This document shows, in pieces, positions 24,051-36,500 of a stretch of DNA of 64,000 bases. The notes under the pieces were generated by a model. It was given only the letters and a program-made list of their open reading frames with translations, was not told where the DNA came from and did not search any database. The translations under genes were made by a program, and so were the position numbers. Each line of letters begins with the position of its first letter. The first letter of the stretch is position 1. This DNA comes from Neocallimastix lanati (nom. inval.) (taxonomy: Eukaryota; Neocallimastigomycota; Neocallimastigomycetes; Neocallimastigales; Neocallimastigaceae): NCBI GenBank assembly GCA_016946835.1, contig JACVTC010000171.1, forward strand, positions 126,001 to 190,000. Reading direction: 5' to 3'.

Positions 24051-25899
24051 AGATATATGTATATATATATATATAATTAATTATTAATAAAATAGTATGG
24101 GTTTATATTATTACTATGAATAAATTAATTTATGAAATTAATTTATTATTACTAATGATGTAACTTGATTATTTAATGGATATACTGAATATTATAGGTT
24201 AACTCTAGTTAATAATATTTTATGAATCAGAAATATTCTTAAATAACAAATTAGAATTAATTAATTAATAAACAAGTAAATATTTATTTTATAACTTTTT
24301 GCCAATAATAAATTAATATTTATTTAATACTAATATTTTCTTTTTTACTAAAATTTTTTATTTATTTATGAGGACTTATTTTTTCATAATACATAATTTA
24401 ATATTAAGAGCTAAAACTATTTAAGACTAAAATAATATTTAAAACAAATATTTATATTTATGGTTTATATTATTATTTTTTATTTATTATTAATATGATT
24501 TGAACGATATTGACTCGAAGAGTCAAAGAGCATAATACTTGATATTTATATTCAAGAAATAATTATTCTAATACATGATTCGTTAAAAGTAAATATACAA
24601 ATATAATTTACTTAAATAATTTTAATTAAATAAATGATTATTAATTATTAAATAAATATAATTAAATGAATAAATGAATAAATATATTATAAATTAAATA
24701 AATTAATTTTTTATTTTCCTAAAAAGATAATAAGTAGAAGTCGAACCAGTGTAGGTATCATTGAGTAGCCTTGGCAAGTTATAACGATGCTGATATGATA
24801 CGGGGTGTCACTAAATACCTTGTATTTCCTATTAAATACTCTTATTAATATTACAATAAAAATTATTATTAAATCTTATTATTAAAATCTTTTATTAATA
24901 TCAAATATAATAAAAATTATTATTAAATATTCTTATAAATTTCTTTTATTATTATCAAATATAATAAAAATTATTATTATATATTCTTATTAAAACCTTT
25001 TATTAATATCAAATATAATAAAAATTATTATTAAATATTCTAATAAAAATCTTTTATTAATATCAAATAAAATAAAAATATTATTAAATATTCTTATTAA
25101 AAATTAAATATAATTTAAATCATTATTAAATCTTATTTTTTTTTTTATTAAGTATAATAAAAACTATTTCAATAAATATTTGATATAAAATACAGAATTA
25201 TAAGTCTCTGTATAATATTTTCTAAACCTTTGAAATAAATTATGAATAAAACAAAAATCAAAACTAAATTAAATACTTATTAAAATAAAAATGAACCAAA
25301 ATACAGAAATTCATCAATAACAAAAATGAACCAAAATACAGAAAACATTAATTCTGTATAATTTTCTCTCTAAAGACAATATCAAGAGGAAGCTACCGCC
25401 GGGAAGCCTTCGTGATACAAGCTCCAAATTTAATTTTTATAGTTTAATTTAATAAATGTTAATTTTTTTAACAATATAAATAGTATTAAAAATAATTTAA
25501 AATAATAGTAAAAAGTTAAAAATAAAATAGTTAGAATAATTTTTTTTTAAGAATATAATAAAGATAAATAAAATGTATTAAAATAAAAAGTATAAAAAGA
25601 AGAATAAATTTCTTTCTTTTTAATACTTGGAACAAATGATTTTAAATTTAAATTTAAAAAAAGAATATTTTAAAAATTAATTTTTGTTTCCAAATTTATT
25701 TTATCTTTATGTGTTAATATTTATTTTTTGTTTTGAATATCTTAGTATTTCAACCCCAGCCCGTATCAGATATCGTTACAAATAAAAATAAAAGTATTGA
25801 TTTATATATTAATTTAGGAATTTAAACTAAAAATACTATTTTTCAAAAATTTCTCCTATAAACAAAGTATTATTAAAGACTTTGATTGAAAAATTAGTT
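24051..25899. other. Non-coding region with small GC-richer islets
   Basis: Mostly AT-rich. A TGACTC-GAA-GAGTCA hairpin lies near 24510. Islets at about 24735-24815 and 25385-25425 are GC-richer. The islet at 24779-24815 (ATAACGATGCTGATATGATA, CGGGG) is partly mirrored at about 25750-25780 on the other strand. The latter, read on the minus strand, contains a purine tract (GGGCTGGGG) just downstream of the copia fossil and might be its polypurine tract with a decayed LTR beyond it. No gene seen. Confidence 0.45.
24830..25160. repeat. Degenerate tandem repeat, about 60-bp unit, 4-5 copies
   Basis: Units containing TATTAATATCAAATATAATA, an AAAATTATTATTAAATATTC segment and a CTTTT step recur four to five times with small differences. 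Confidence 0.75.
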
Positions 25900-28160
25900 A
25901 TTTGATTTTTATTAACGTCTTATGTTAAAATATCTGATATATTTTCTTTAGATTTAATACTATATAAAATTACTTCTTTTCTTTCATTGAAGTGGTGATA
26001 GCTTACTCTAACATGTCAAAGTTTCATACTAATGTAACAATTTTTAGTGGAAAATAAAGATGTTCTATTGCCTCGGTTTAAGTTTATTACAAATTTCTTT
26101 TTGAATATTTCATTAAGCATGCTTTTTTTTTTATCCATAAACCATTTGCTATAGCTTCAAAAAGAGAAATATATTTTCTTCTGCCGTAGATCTTGCTACT
26201 GATTGCGGTTGTTGTCTTGACATTCAAGTGATTGGTCCTGAAGCTAAGAAAAAGACATTTCCTGAGGTTGATTTACTAATTAATGAATTTCTTGAAAAAT
26301 CGGAATCTGTACAACCAACTAATTCTCCTCTTCTTTTATATAAAATATAATAATTTTTAGTTTTATTTAAATATTTGAGAATATTAATTACCTTCTTCTA
26401 ATATGATACTGTAAGATTTGAATTTTTTTTCTTGATACTTTGCTAACGGAGGATATTACCTGGTCTTGTTGATTTAGATATATGTAAAGAACAGTTAACT
26501 ACATTTTGATAGATAGTCTTATCAAATAGTATTTTGTTAATTAATTTTACATCATCATCAGTATATGGAGTAGAAATCTTTTTGATTTTCTTTAACATTA
26601 AATTTTTTTAAACATTTTCAATGTAATTTTCTTTGGAGATTATATATTTATTTCTTCCGAAACATTCTTCTTTTTATTATTAAATATAATTAATAACAAT
26701 ATCCGAAACTTTGTTAACCCAATAGGTCGACACTATAAATATCCAAGTAATAAAGAAATAAAGAAAATTTGTTTTATTAATTATTAAAAATATTAAATAG
26801 AGCAAATAACTATAACTAAGATATTACTTATATATTGAATATATAAAAATAAAATCATTTTGTTGATGAAATCACCTATATTTATACTTTTTTTGGAAAA
26901 ACAATTTCTTCATTAAAAAAGTATAAAAATTTCAAGAAAAATATTTTAATCGATGAAAATGAATTATATGATCAAAATAATTAAATAATTTATAAAATTA
27001 GAATTTTCTAATAATTTTTAGCTAAATACATATAACCGAGAAATTCTAGTAATTTCTACAATTACTATTCAAATAGAAAAATGTAGAAATTAAATATATA
27101 TTAAATAATTAAAATATAAATTTTTTGTAAAATGCTCCGAGGTTGGAGTCATATCCATGAATCATAAATCATGGCCAAGGTAATTGACCACTAGACCTTG
27201 GTTTTAATTTCTAAAATTTTAAGGTTAGTTATATCTTAAAATATTTAATCTTAAAATATAATTGATTTCTTCGCATTTGGATGTTTTAAATTTTAAATTT
27301 ATTATTAATAATACTAATAATTTAATAAATTTCTTTTTTAATATCTGTAATTTACATTTCATCTGCATACAATGTTATTAGACACTTTACATTATTTTTA
27401 TTGTCCCATTTAACGAATAAATATTAATCACATCTTAATTGATATAATCTTTTTTTCAATTAAAAATTTGCTGATTGATTGATTCCATTTGTGACCAGCT
27501 TGTTTCAAACCGTATAATACCTTATTTAATTTATATTAACCTTTGCTAAAATTTTCTTCTGGGAGTGTTGAAGAAGAAAGCTAAAATAATAATTTGCATA
27601 TTCTATTTGATTATATCCTTTTATTATCCTTTTTTTTTTTAATGAATATCCATCTTGGACTTAGTGATTTAATCCTTTCTGGAGGTTTTGAAATGAATGT
27701 TATTGCACTATTTTTTTTTTTAGATTCTGGAGTTCAATAGTTATTGTTTTAATCCACTTCTCATTTCTTTGAAGGAAATGACTTCGTAATAATTCTTTGA
27801 ATTATGCTTTATAATATTGGTGATTTTCTTTGTTTTACAAACTTTATATGTAATATTCTCAGGTGGAATATCAGATCTTTTAACTTTAATTTTTATTTTT
27901 TGTTCTTTATTATCATTATTATTTATTTTCTTTCAAATATGGATCTATATAGTAGTAAGTTTTACATCCTAAAGCTTGTAACATATAAATACTTATATGT
28001 TTTTTTTTTTTTTTTATATAAATTAGAAGTTCATCATGTATTTTGAAATCTTGGAGATAATATTATAAATGTAGTTAGCAGTTTTGATAGCATTTTCACA
28101 GAAGTTTTCACTTAGTCTTGTGTTTGACTTAGCAATACTTTTATTGAATTCTCTAAAAGC
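25900..28160 (-). mobile_element. Fossil Ty1/copia retrotransposon (integrase end to RNase H)
   Basis: Read on the minus strand, copia pol blocks appear in the right order with many stops. They are an integrase C-terminal segment (LSENFCENAIKTANYIYN, near 28050-28110), the start of the reverse transcriptase (EKWIKTITIELQNLKK, near 27740), LNKVLYGLKQAGHKWNQSI (near 27500), a degenerate catalytic box YADEM in place of YVDDM (near 27365), a KCEEINYILRLN segment (near 27270), and RNase H with GPI and SVARSTAEE (near 26190). The C-terminal end is near 25925. The active copia at 57-63 kb shows the same blocks but is clearly a different, older lineage from this fossil. It is non-functional. Confidence 0.75.
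27127..27205 (-). tRNA. tRNA-like or tRNA-derived (SINE-like) sequence, degenerate
   Basis: On the minus strand GGTCTAGTGG fits a Pol III A box at nearly all positions and GATATGACTCC fits a B box at about 8 of 11. A 6-bp stem CCATGA/TCATGG sits where an anticodon arm would be, and a TTTT terminator follows the 3' end (CTCGGAGCATTTT). However, no acceptor stem partner is found at the 5' end, the D arm is over-long (CCAAGGT/ACCTTGG) and the loop has 8 bases. It is therefore not a working tRNA gene as read. It interrupts the copia fossil between two parts of the reverse transcriptase, so it is a later insertion. Confidence 0.35.
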
Positions 28161-30124
28161 GTCATTAAATAATACATTTAAATATTATAAATTATTAATG
28201 AATAATTAAATAAATAAATAAAATAATAAATAAATAAATTGAATAATAAATGAATAAATAGAATAATGAATAAGTAAATAATATTATAATACTAAAAATA
28301 ATAAATATAATAGAAATATAATAAATATAAAAATTAAAAGTATTAATTATATTGAATTATTTATATATAAAATAGATATATATAAATAATACTAATAATA
28401 GAATTAAATTATATTTATTTAATTATTCATAAACTTTGAAAATTTAAAAATATATTTTTATAATATATAAATAAATAAAAATTTATAAAAATAAAAAAAT
28501 CTCAATATATATATATATATATAAAACAATAAATAAATAAAAATAGGAATTTAATGGATATATTCTACAATTATTCTACAAAAAAAATATTAAGCGTCTA
28601 ATTTTTATATAAAAATAGGTACAATTATTTCTTATTTTTATAATCATTTTATTCATCATTATATTTATCTATTTAAAGAAATAATTATTAAATAGAAAAA
28701 GTACTTTTTTATTTATTATATTTATACATGATACTATTATATTTTATTATTAATTATATTTATTTATTATTTAATTACTATATATTTTTTTATTTATTAT
28801 TTATTTATTATTATTTATTATTTATTTATTTTTTTTTGTTTATAAATAATAATAATAATAATAATTAATAATTTTTAAATAATAAAATTGTGTGAATGTA
28901 TATTAATAAGTCAATATAAATAAAAATAATAATAAAAACAATAATTATAGTAATTATAAATTTATGAATGTTATAAATAAAATTTATTATTTATTTATTA
29001 ATTAAATAAAAATAAATATACTTATGAATACGTTAATTCAATTAATTATATTTATTATTTATTTAATAATATAAGGTTTATTTATTTAATTGACAATAAA
29101 TATACTTTATTATATGTCTTATTATATAAATTAAATCTATTAAATTTATTTAATTATATATGGTTTATTTATTTAATTATGACAAATTTTTAATACATAT
29201 ATTAATTTATTTCATTTATTTAGTTTCATATTTTATATTTATTTAGTTAATTAATTTTAATTTTTATTTTATTTATTTTCTATTTATTATTTATTAATTA
29301 TTAATTATTTATTTATTACTAATTTATTATATATTTATTTATTTTTATATATTATACGTTTATTTAATTATTTTGTATTAATATTATCTATTATATTTAT
29401 TTATTAATTATGACTTATATTTATTTATTAATATATATTGATATTTATTTATTTATTTATATTTATAAAATTATTTAAATTAAATTAATTTATTTTTTTA
29501 TTCATTAATTAAATTATTTATTTATTTATTTGTCAATTTATTACTAAATTATTATGGATTGTTATAAAATAAATAAAAAAAAAATAATATAAAAATTATA
29601 AATCTTCTATTAGAAAAAAAAAAAAAAAACTTAAAATATAACAAACAACAATAATAAAAAAAAATAAAAATAAAAAAAATAAATTGTTGTGAAAATATTA
29701 GATAATAAAAAAAAAAAAATAGATATTTATTAATATTTTTAATTTATGTTTTGTTTTTTTTTTTTCAAGAAAATTCAAATTTTATTATCTCTTTTGACTA
29801 ATTCATAATAATATATTAAAGATAGTATCACATTTCAATTGATAATTTTATTATATTTTATAAAAATATATATAGATAATTAGATATTAAATTATATATT
29901 AGAGGATATTATTTATAAACAAATTAGTATTTATTTTTAAAGAGATTAAAGGTATTTTTATTTTTCTTATCATTTTTTTTATTAAATATAATAGGTACAG
30001 AAATATTAAAATATATTTTTTATAAAATAGAAAGATTTTCTATATATATGATATAAATATATTAAAAAAAGATATATTATTTAGTAATAGATAATAAGTA
30101 ATAAATTATAATTGAAATATTGAA

Positions 30125-30160
<36 letters not shown>

Positions 30161-30378
30161 TTTTTAATATTTAAGAAAAAAATAAATCTGAATAATATTA
30201 TTATTTATAATCTAAGGGATAATTATTTGTACTTAATTGATAAATATATATATATATTAAAAGATATTAATACTATTTTATATTAATATATATTTTTCTT
30301 TTTTATTTCATAAATTTTTAAATAACAAAAATAATATTAAAACAATATATATATAAAAAAGAAAATAATAAAAAGAAA
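28161..30378. other. AT-rich intergenic DNA upstream of the first recombinase-like gene
   Basis: Dominated by TTTA/ATTT-type simple sequence, poly-A runs (for example 30128-30158) and TA repeats. No gene or element is visible. The final about 100 bases have TATATATAAAAAAG just before the start codon at 30379, a possible but unproven core promoter. Confidence 0.55.
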
Positions 30379-31794
30379 ATGGCTGAAAATATAAATGTTA
30401 ACAACCCTAGCCAATATTTTGTTGGCGCATATGTTTATAAGAATGACGAATATGGTTTAGGTTCTGATATACCAAATCAAATTCAAGTTATTGAAAATTT
30501 TTGTAAAATGAAGAATCTTAATATTGTTGATTATTATATTGATAACAATAATGATGACAAGCTAGAAGTGTTAGAAAGAACAGGAATAAAAAGATTACTC
30601 AATGACGTTAATACAGATAAATTAAATATGATTATTGTTAAGGATTTAGATTCCTTTAGCACGGACTACAAAAAGGTTAAGAAAATCATTCAAACTTTAT
30701 TGGCCAACCCTAAAAACAAATTTATTGCTATTGAAAATGATATTGTCATTGGTAATAATTCCGAAAAAGAATTTAATGAAAAATTAAAGTCAAAAATTAA
30801 CAGTAGACGTAAGTATAAAATGGGTGGTCGTCTTAAACCAAATGTTGTTTTAAAGAAAATTTACAGTGCTCCACATACCAATAATGTTATATGTAGACCA
30901 CCTTTTGGTTATTTATTAAAGGCTAACACGAAAAATGAATTTATTATCGATAGACCTGCTGCTGATATTGTTGTTGAAATATTTGCTAAAATTATAGAAG
31001 GTTATTCATATCAAAAAATTGCTAATAGTTTTAATGAAAGAGGTATATTAACTGTTTCACAGTATGCTGAAAAAATGGGAAGAAATCCAAGAAAAATAAG
31101 TACACAATGGAACACCTCTACTATATACCAAATAGCTACCAATGAAATATATTTAGGTCATTTGGTTAAATCAAACTTTGGAAGACCAACCTATAAGTCA
31201 AAGCTTCAAAGAAAATCTGAAAAAGTTGTTTATTATAATGCACATGAACCAATCATTGATGAACAAACCTTTAAATTAGCTCAAAATATTACTCATGGAA
31301 GAACAAAGAGTTCTACTCAAAAGGCTGTTAATAGTAGAAGAGCTCCATTTGGTTATGATATTGATATAAATAATAATAATAAATTTGTTATTGATCCAGA
31401 AGCAGCAGCTGTTGTAAGAACCATTTTTAATAGAATTATCCAAGGATTCTTCTATTATCAAATAGCGGATGAATTTAATTCTACTGGTGTATTAACCATT
31501 TCTCAATATGAAAGTAAAAAAGGAAAAAAGCAAAGAAAAATTAGTACAAAATGGAATACCTCTACTATATATAAATTAGTAAGAAATGAAGTTTATCTTG
31601 GACACATTGTAAAGATAAAGAAAGTAGTCGATGAGTTAGATGGTTCTGTCAAAAAAGAAAAAATTATTATTCGCAATACACATGAACCTATTATAACAGA
31701 AGAAGTTTTTAAATTAGTTCAAAAAATTATACGTAGTAAGCATGTTGCTAGTATTACTGATAGCGAAACTGATAAATCAGAAAATTCAATTTAA
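30379..31794 (+). CDS. Catalytically dead serine-recombinase-like protein with two Recombinase domains
   Basis: Encodes 471 residues. Residues about 14-125 align with the resolvase catalytic domain of large serine recombinases (clostridial TnpX-like group). The overall order is kept: a tyrosine motif, the NQIQVIENFCK helix, RTGIKRLLNDV at 67-77 and the IIVKDLDSF strand. The active site, however, is lost. The position of the nucleophilic Ser is Asn22, the motif Arg is Tyr20, and the two arginines of the usual KDLSRxGRD motif are Ser92 and Thr95. Then follow two 'Recombinase' DNA-binding domains, about 173-308 and 321-454. Each opens with PFGY and contains an ISTQWNTSTIY or ISTKWNTSTIY box, a YLGH box and a HEPII box. 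The zinc-ribbon and coiled coil of real enzymes are missing. The gene is intronless, with the start at the first ATG. The 1486-residue relative lies 1.8 kb downstream on the same strand. Probably a bacterial recombinase acquired by a fungus and converted to a DNA-binding protein; the role is unknown. Confidence 0.85.
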   Translation: MAENINVNNPSQYFVGAYVYKNDEYGLGSDIPNQIQVIENFCKMKNLNIVDYYIDNNNDDKLEVLERTGIKRLLNDVNTDKLNMIIVKDLDSFSTDYKKVKKIIQTLLANPKNKFIAIENDIVIGNNSEKEFNEKLKSKINSRRKYKMGGRLKPNVVLKKIYSAPHTNNVICRPPFGYLLKANTKNEFIIDRPAADIVVEIFAKIIEGYSYQKIANSFNERGILTVSQYAEKMGRNPRKISTQWNTSTIYQIATNEIYLGHLVKSNFGRPTYKSKLQRKSEKVVYYNAHEPIIDEQTFKLAQNITHGRTKSSTQKAVNSRRAPFGYDIDINNNNKFVIDPEAAAVVRTIFNRIIQGFFYYQIADEFNSTGVLTISQYESKKGKKQRKISTKWNTSTIYKLVRNEVYLGHIVKIKKVVDELDGSVKKEKIIIRNTHEPIITEEVFKLVQKIIRSKHVASITDSETDKSENSI

Positions 31795-32456
31795 ATTATG
31801 ATGATTTTTATCATAATTAATATACAAATTTTACCTTTATATATATATTTTTTTTTTATATTTATTTATTCTTCCTAGTTTTATTATTAAAATCTTTTTT
31901 TATTAAAAATTTTCAAATTCATTTATTTGTTTTAATTCAATTTTCTTATTTCAATTTTTTTTTTTTTTTTTTTTTCAAAAAAAAAATTTATTTTTATAAT
32001 ATGAATATATATAATAATTATGAATATAATTATTATTACTATTATTATAATTATTTTATTAAATAGAATCAAATTTATAATATTAAATTATCATTAGATA
32101 AAAAAAGATTAATAAATTTTTTTTCTGATATTTATAATAATAATATTTATATTTATTTCTGAATATTATTATTATGAATATTTATATTTATTTTTATTCT
32201 AATTATTTAGTTTATTCATTTTTCTTTTTCTTTTTCTTTTTTAGTATTCCTTTATATATTAAGTATTAAAATTAAATTAATAATTTTTTAATATTATATG
32301 AAAATATTTGATAATAAGTATTTACGAAAAAAATTTTTACTAACCAAGGCAAATAAAATATATATATATATAGTATTAATTTAAAAGTAAGTTACAAGAA
32401 ATTGTTATTTATAAAAGTAAAAAATAAATAAAAAAGTATATATATATCGAAAAATT

Positions 32457-32515
<59 letters not shown>

Positions 32516-33597
32516 TTAAAGTATTTTATTTATTGATATGGAAAATGCTATGAACTTAACTTTTTCTTCTTTATATTAATTATTAAAATTTATTTATAAA
32601 GTTTTATTTTTATTATATATTTCTTTAAATTTTTTTTTTAAGATTTATATGTATAATAAATTTTAAAATAAGGATAAATTAAAAATTAAGCTTTTTTTTC
32701 TCTTTTTTCTTTTTTTAATAAATTAAAATTTTCAATTAGGGTTAAAATTATTTTATTTATTTTATTTTTTTTAATTAAAAAATTTTAATATGTAATATTT
32801 ATTATTTATAATTTATTATTTATTATTTATTATTTATTATTTATTATTTATTATTTATTATTTATTATTTATTATTTATTATTTATTATTTATTATTTAT
32901 TATTTATTATTTATTATTTATTATTTATTATTTATTATTTATTATTTATAGTTCATTATTTATTATTTATTTTATTATTTATTATTTTTTTATCAATTAT
33001 TAGTTAATATTTAATATTTAATTAATTGATTATTATTTATTATATATTATTATATATTTATTATATATTATTATGTAGCATTTTTTTATTTTTATAATAA
33101 AACTATTTTATATATAAATTTTATAATATATAATTTGTACAATTAATTTAAATAATTAGTTATTCAAATTGAAAATATTATAAAAATTTTTTTTGAAAGT
33201 TAATTATTGTGATAGCTAATTAAATAATTATTTTTAATTATTTTTAATAGAAAAATAATTTATTCATTGATAGTTATTCTAATTAACATTTAATTAGAAT
33301 ATTATTATTAATTATCAACAGTATATTATTATTTTGTCATTATTTGTCTTTTTTTTTTATGTACTTTCTTATTTCTATTTTATCAATTTTTTTTTTGACT
33401 GTAAATATACAAAGTTTGAAGATATTGTAAAGAATTATATTTAAATAAAATAAAGTAATTAATAATTAATTAATAATTACACAATAAATTAATGTACTAA
33501 TTATTAAATTTTTATTAAAATATAATTAAAATTTTTTTTATTATTATTATTATTTTTTTTTTTTTTATATTATATTATATTGTTTTTTCATATAACT
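31795..33597. other. Intergenic DNA between the two recombinase-like genes
   Basis: AT-rich, with a poly-A run at 32459-32499 followed by a TA repeat, and a heptamer repeat near 32796-32950. No gene or mobile element is visible. The distance (1.8 kb) and separate AT-rich leaders argue for two independent transcripts. Confidence 0.55.
32796..32950. repeat. TTATTTA heptamer repeat, about 21 units
   Basis: Regular TTATTTA units, nearly perfect over the length of the array, in the spacer between the two recombinase-like genes. Confidence 0.9.
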
Positions 33598-36500
33598 ATG
33601 TCTGATATTAAATACAATTTTTTTTTTCAAAATATTAATAGTTTAATTAGTAATAAAATTGGTATTTATATTTCTAATTTAAATAATTCAGGAAAGACAT
33701 TAAAAGAAATTCAAGATATATTAGAAAATTTTTGTAAGGATAAAAATTTATGTATTAAACATGTTTATATTGACTATGAAGGAAAGTCCAAATTAAATTT
33801 ACTTAAAAATGATTTAGCTAATAAAATTATAGATTTAGTAATTACTTATGATAATATTGCTTTAGGTAGTAATTATGAAGAAATTGAACATTTTATTTAT
33901 GATTCAATTTTAAATAATAATGCAAAATACATAGCAATTAATAATAAGTTTGAAATAAATAATAAGAATTTCAAATTTCAAATCCCTATTTTAAAAAAAT
34001 TGTATAGTCATTATGAAATTGAAAATAAAAAACTAGTACAGAAAAAAATGGTTTTAACTCCACCATTTGGCTATATAAGAGATGAAAATAACCCGAGGCA
34101 TTTTATTATGGAAATTGAATCTTATAATATTATTTTAAAAATATATGAAAGGATTTCAGATGGATGGTCATTACAACAAATAGTGGATTATTTAAATTCA
34201 AAAAATGCCTTAACTGTAAATCAACATAAACTAAAATATAAAGGCGATTATGACATTAATAATATTTTAAATGATAATAGTTATTGGACTCCTTTAGATA
34301 TCAAAAATATAATAAATGATAAACGATATATGAATAAAATTGATACAAATTTTGAAAGTTTTAATGGTGTTAAATATGAACCTATTATTAATGAAAAAAG
34401 TTTCCATTATGTACAGAAATCATTTCGATATATTGTTGATGATTATGAATGTTGGTTTAATAATTTAGAAACAACAGTTAATAAAACAATTCCTTATGGA
34501 TATAAAATAACTTCAGATGATCCACAAAGATTAGCTCTTGATAGTAATACTTCATTTGTTGTAAAGCATATTTTCTATAAAATAGTGGATGGTTACACTT
34601 CTTATGAAATTGCTGAACATTTAAATAAGGCCGGTGTTCCATCTATATCACAATATAAATTATCTGTTGGTGCAAAAATTTCAAAACCATCTTATAAATG
34701 GTCTAACAAAGATGTTTTATCCATAATAAATAATAAAATTTATACTTGTCAAAAAATTGATAATAGTTCATTTTCATTAAATGGATTAAACATTAGAATA
34801 ATTGAACCATTAATAGATAAATCCCTATTTAGTATAGTTCAAATTATATTAAATAATAATAAAAATGATAAGTTTAAATATTATGAAAATTGTCACATGG
34901 ATAGTAATGAGTTTATCTATGGATATATAAAGGATCCATATAATCCAAATAATTTTATTTTAGATTATGAAGCAGCAAAAATAGTGAAATATATATTTTA
35001 TTCTAAAGTGAATGGTAGTACTGATAAAGAGATAATTGATAATTTGAATTTAAGAGGAATTCCTACAATATCAAAATATGAAAAAAATAATAATTTTTCA
35101 TTTTCCTTTATAGATCATAAAAATTGGACTGAAAATGATATTAAATTAATTATTAATAATACTTTATATTTAGGGTCAAACTCAAAAATAAATCGCATTA
35201 ATAGCAGTACTTCAATATTTAAAAATGTTGAACCATTAATTGATGAGGTAATTTTCAAAATTATTCATCCAGAATATCAAAATAACAAAGTATACCCAAT
35301 GCCTTCAAAAAATAATAATGATTATATATTAGATAAGTATTATATTCCTTTTGGTTATACAGTTGATTTTAAATCAATAAAAATATTAATTAAAGAAAAA
35401 AGAGAAGCGGGAATCATTAAAGATATTTTTAATTATAAAATTAAGGGTAAAACTTCACAACAAATCTCTGATTTATTGAATTCTTATCAGATATTTTTTA
35501 CATATCGATATTTAATCAATACAGGTTTAAATTATAAGTTATGCGAAAAAAATTCATTATGGTTTGTAAGTATTGTAGATAATATTTTAACAAATGAGAT
35601 ATATAAAGGTATATCATTAAAATCAGATGTAGATTATAATTTCTTTAAGAGTTCAGAAACTATTATTGATGATGTTATATTTGATAGAGTTATTAAGGAG
35701 ATAGAAAGTGAATCTATAAAAGGCAAAGATAAATTTGAAAATAATAATAACCCACAAGTCAAAATTATTAATAAATTTAATAAACATAATACTTGTGATA
35801 AGGATAAGAATGATAATGGCATATTGGAAAAAATTAATTTTGATTTAGATAAGGAGATATCTCAATTGGAGGAAGATTTCCAGAAAATAAATTTTATTGA
35901 TAGTAAAGAAAAGTTAAGCGAGTATCATAAAATATTAAACGAAACAATTTATTCAAAAACAGAAATTAAAAATAAAAATGAAAGCTCACTGGAAAATGGA
36001 AAAGATAATAGAACAGAATTTATTTCCAAAGAGAGAGGTGATAATAATGAAATAAATATCTTTAATTCAATAGAAAATGAAAAGAGTAATGGTATTCAAA
36101 GTAATTATATGAATAGCATTGATAGCACAGAAATAAATATTTCTAATTCATATGAAACTTTAGTTAATGATAATTCCACCATTGATGAAATAAATATGCC
36201 TAAAATACATAATTTATATGAAATTTTAAGTGATGATAATTCTACTACTATTAATGAAATAAATACACCAAACATGACTAATTCATATGAAACACTTTTT
36301 AATAATAATTCTACCATTAATGAAATAAATATATCTAATTTACCTAATTTAGATAAAATTTTAGTTAATAGCAATTCTACTATTAATAAAATGAATGATG
36401 TTATTAATGATTCCAAAAGTGAAGAAATTATAAAATGGGATAGTATTAATGAAAATAAATCGAAGAACTTGGATAATTATAACAATTTAAATATTGTTAT

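Noticed and set aside
27804-28046. 80-codon plus-strand frame
   Set aside because: Antisense to the copia fossil; no family features.
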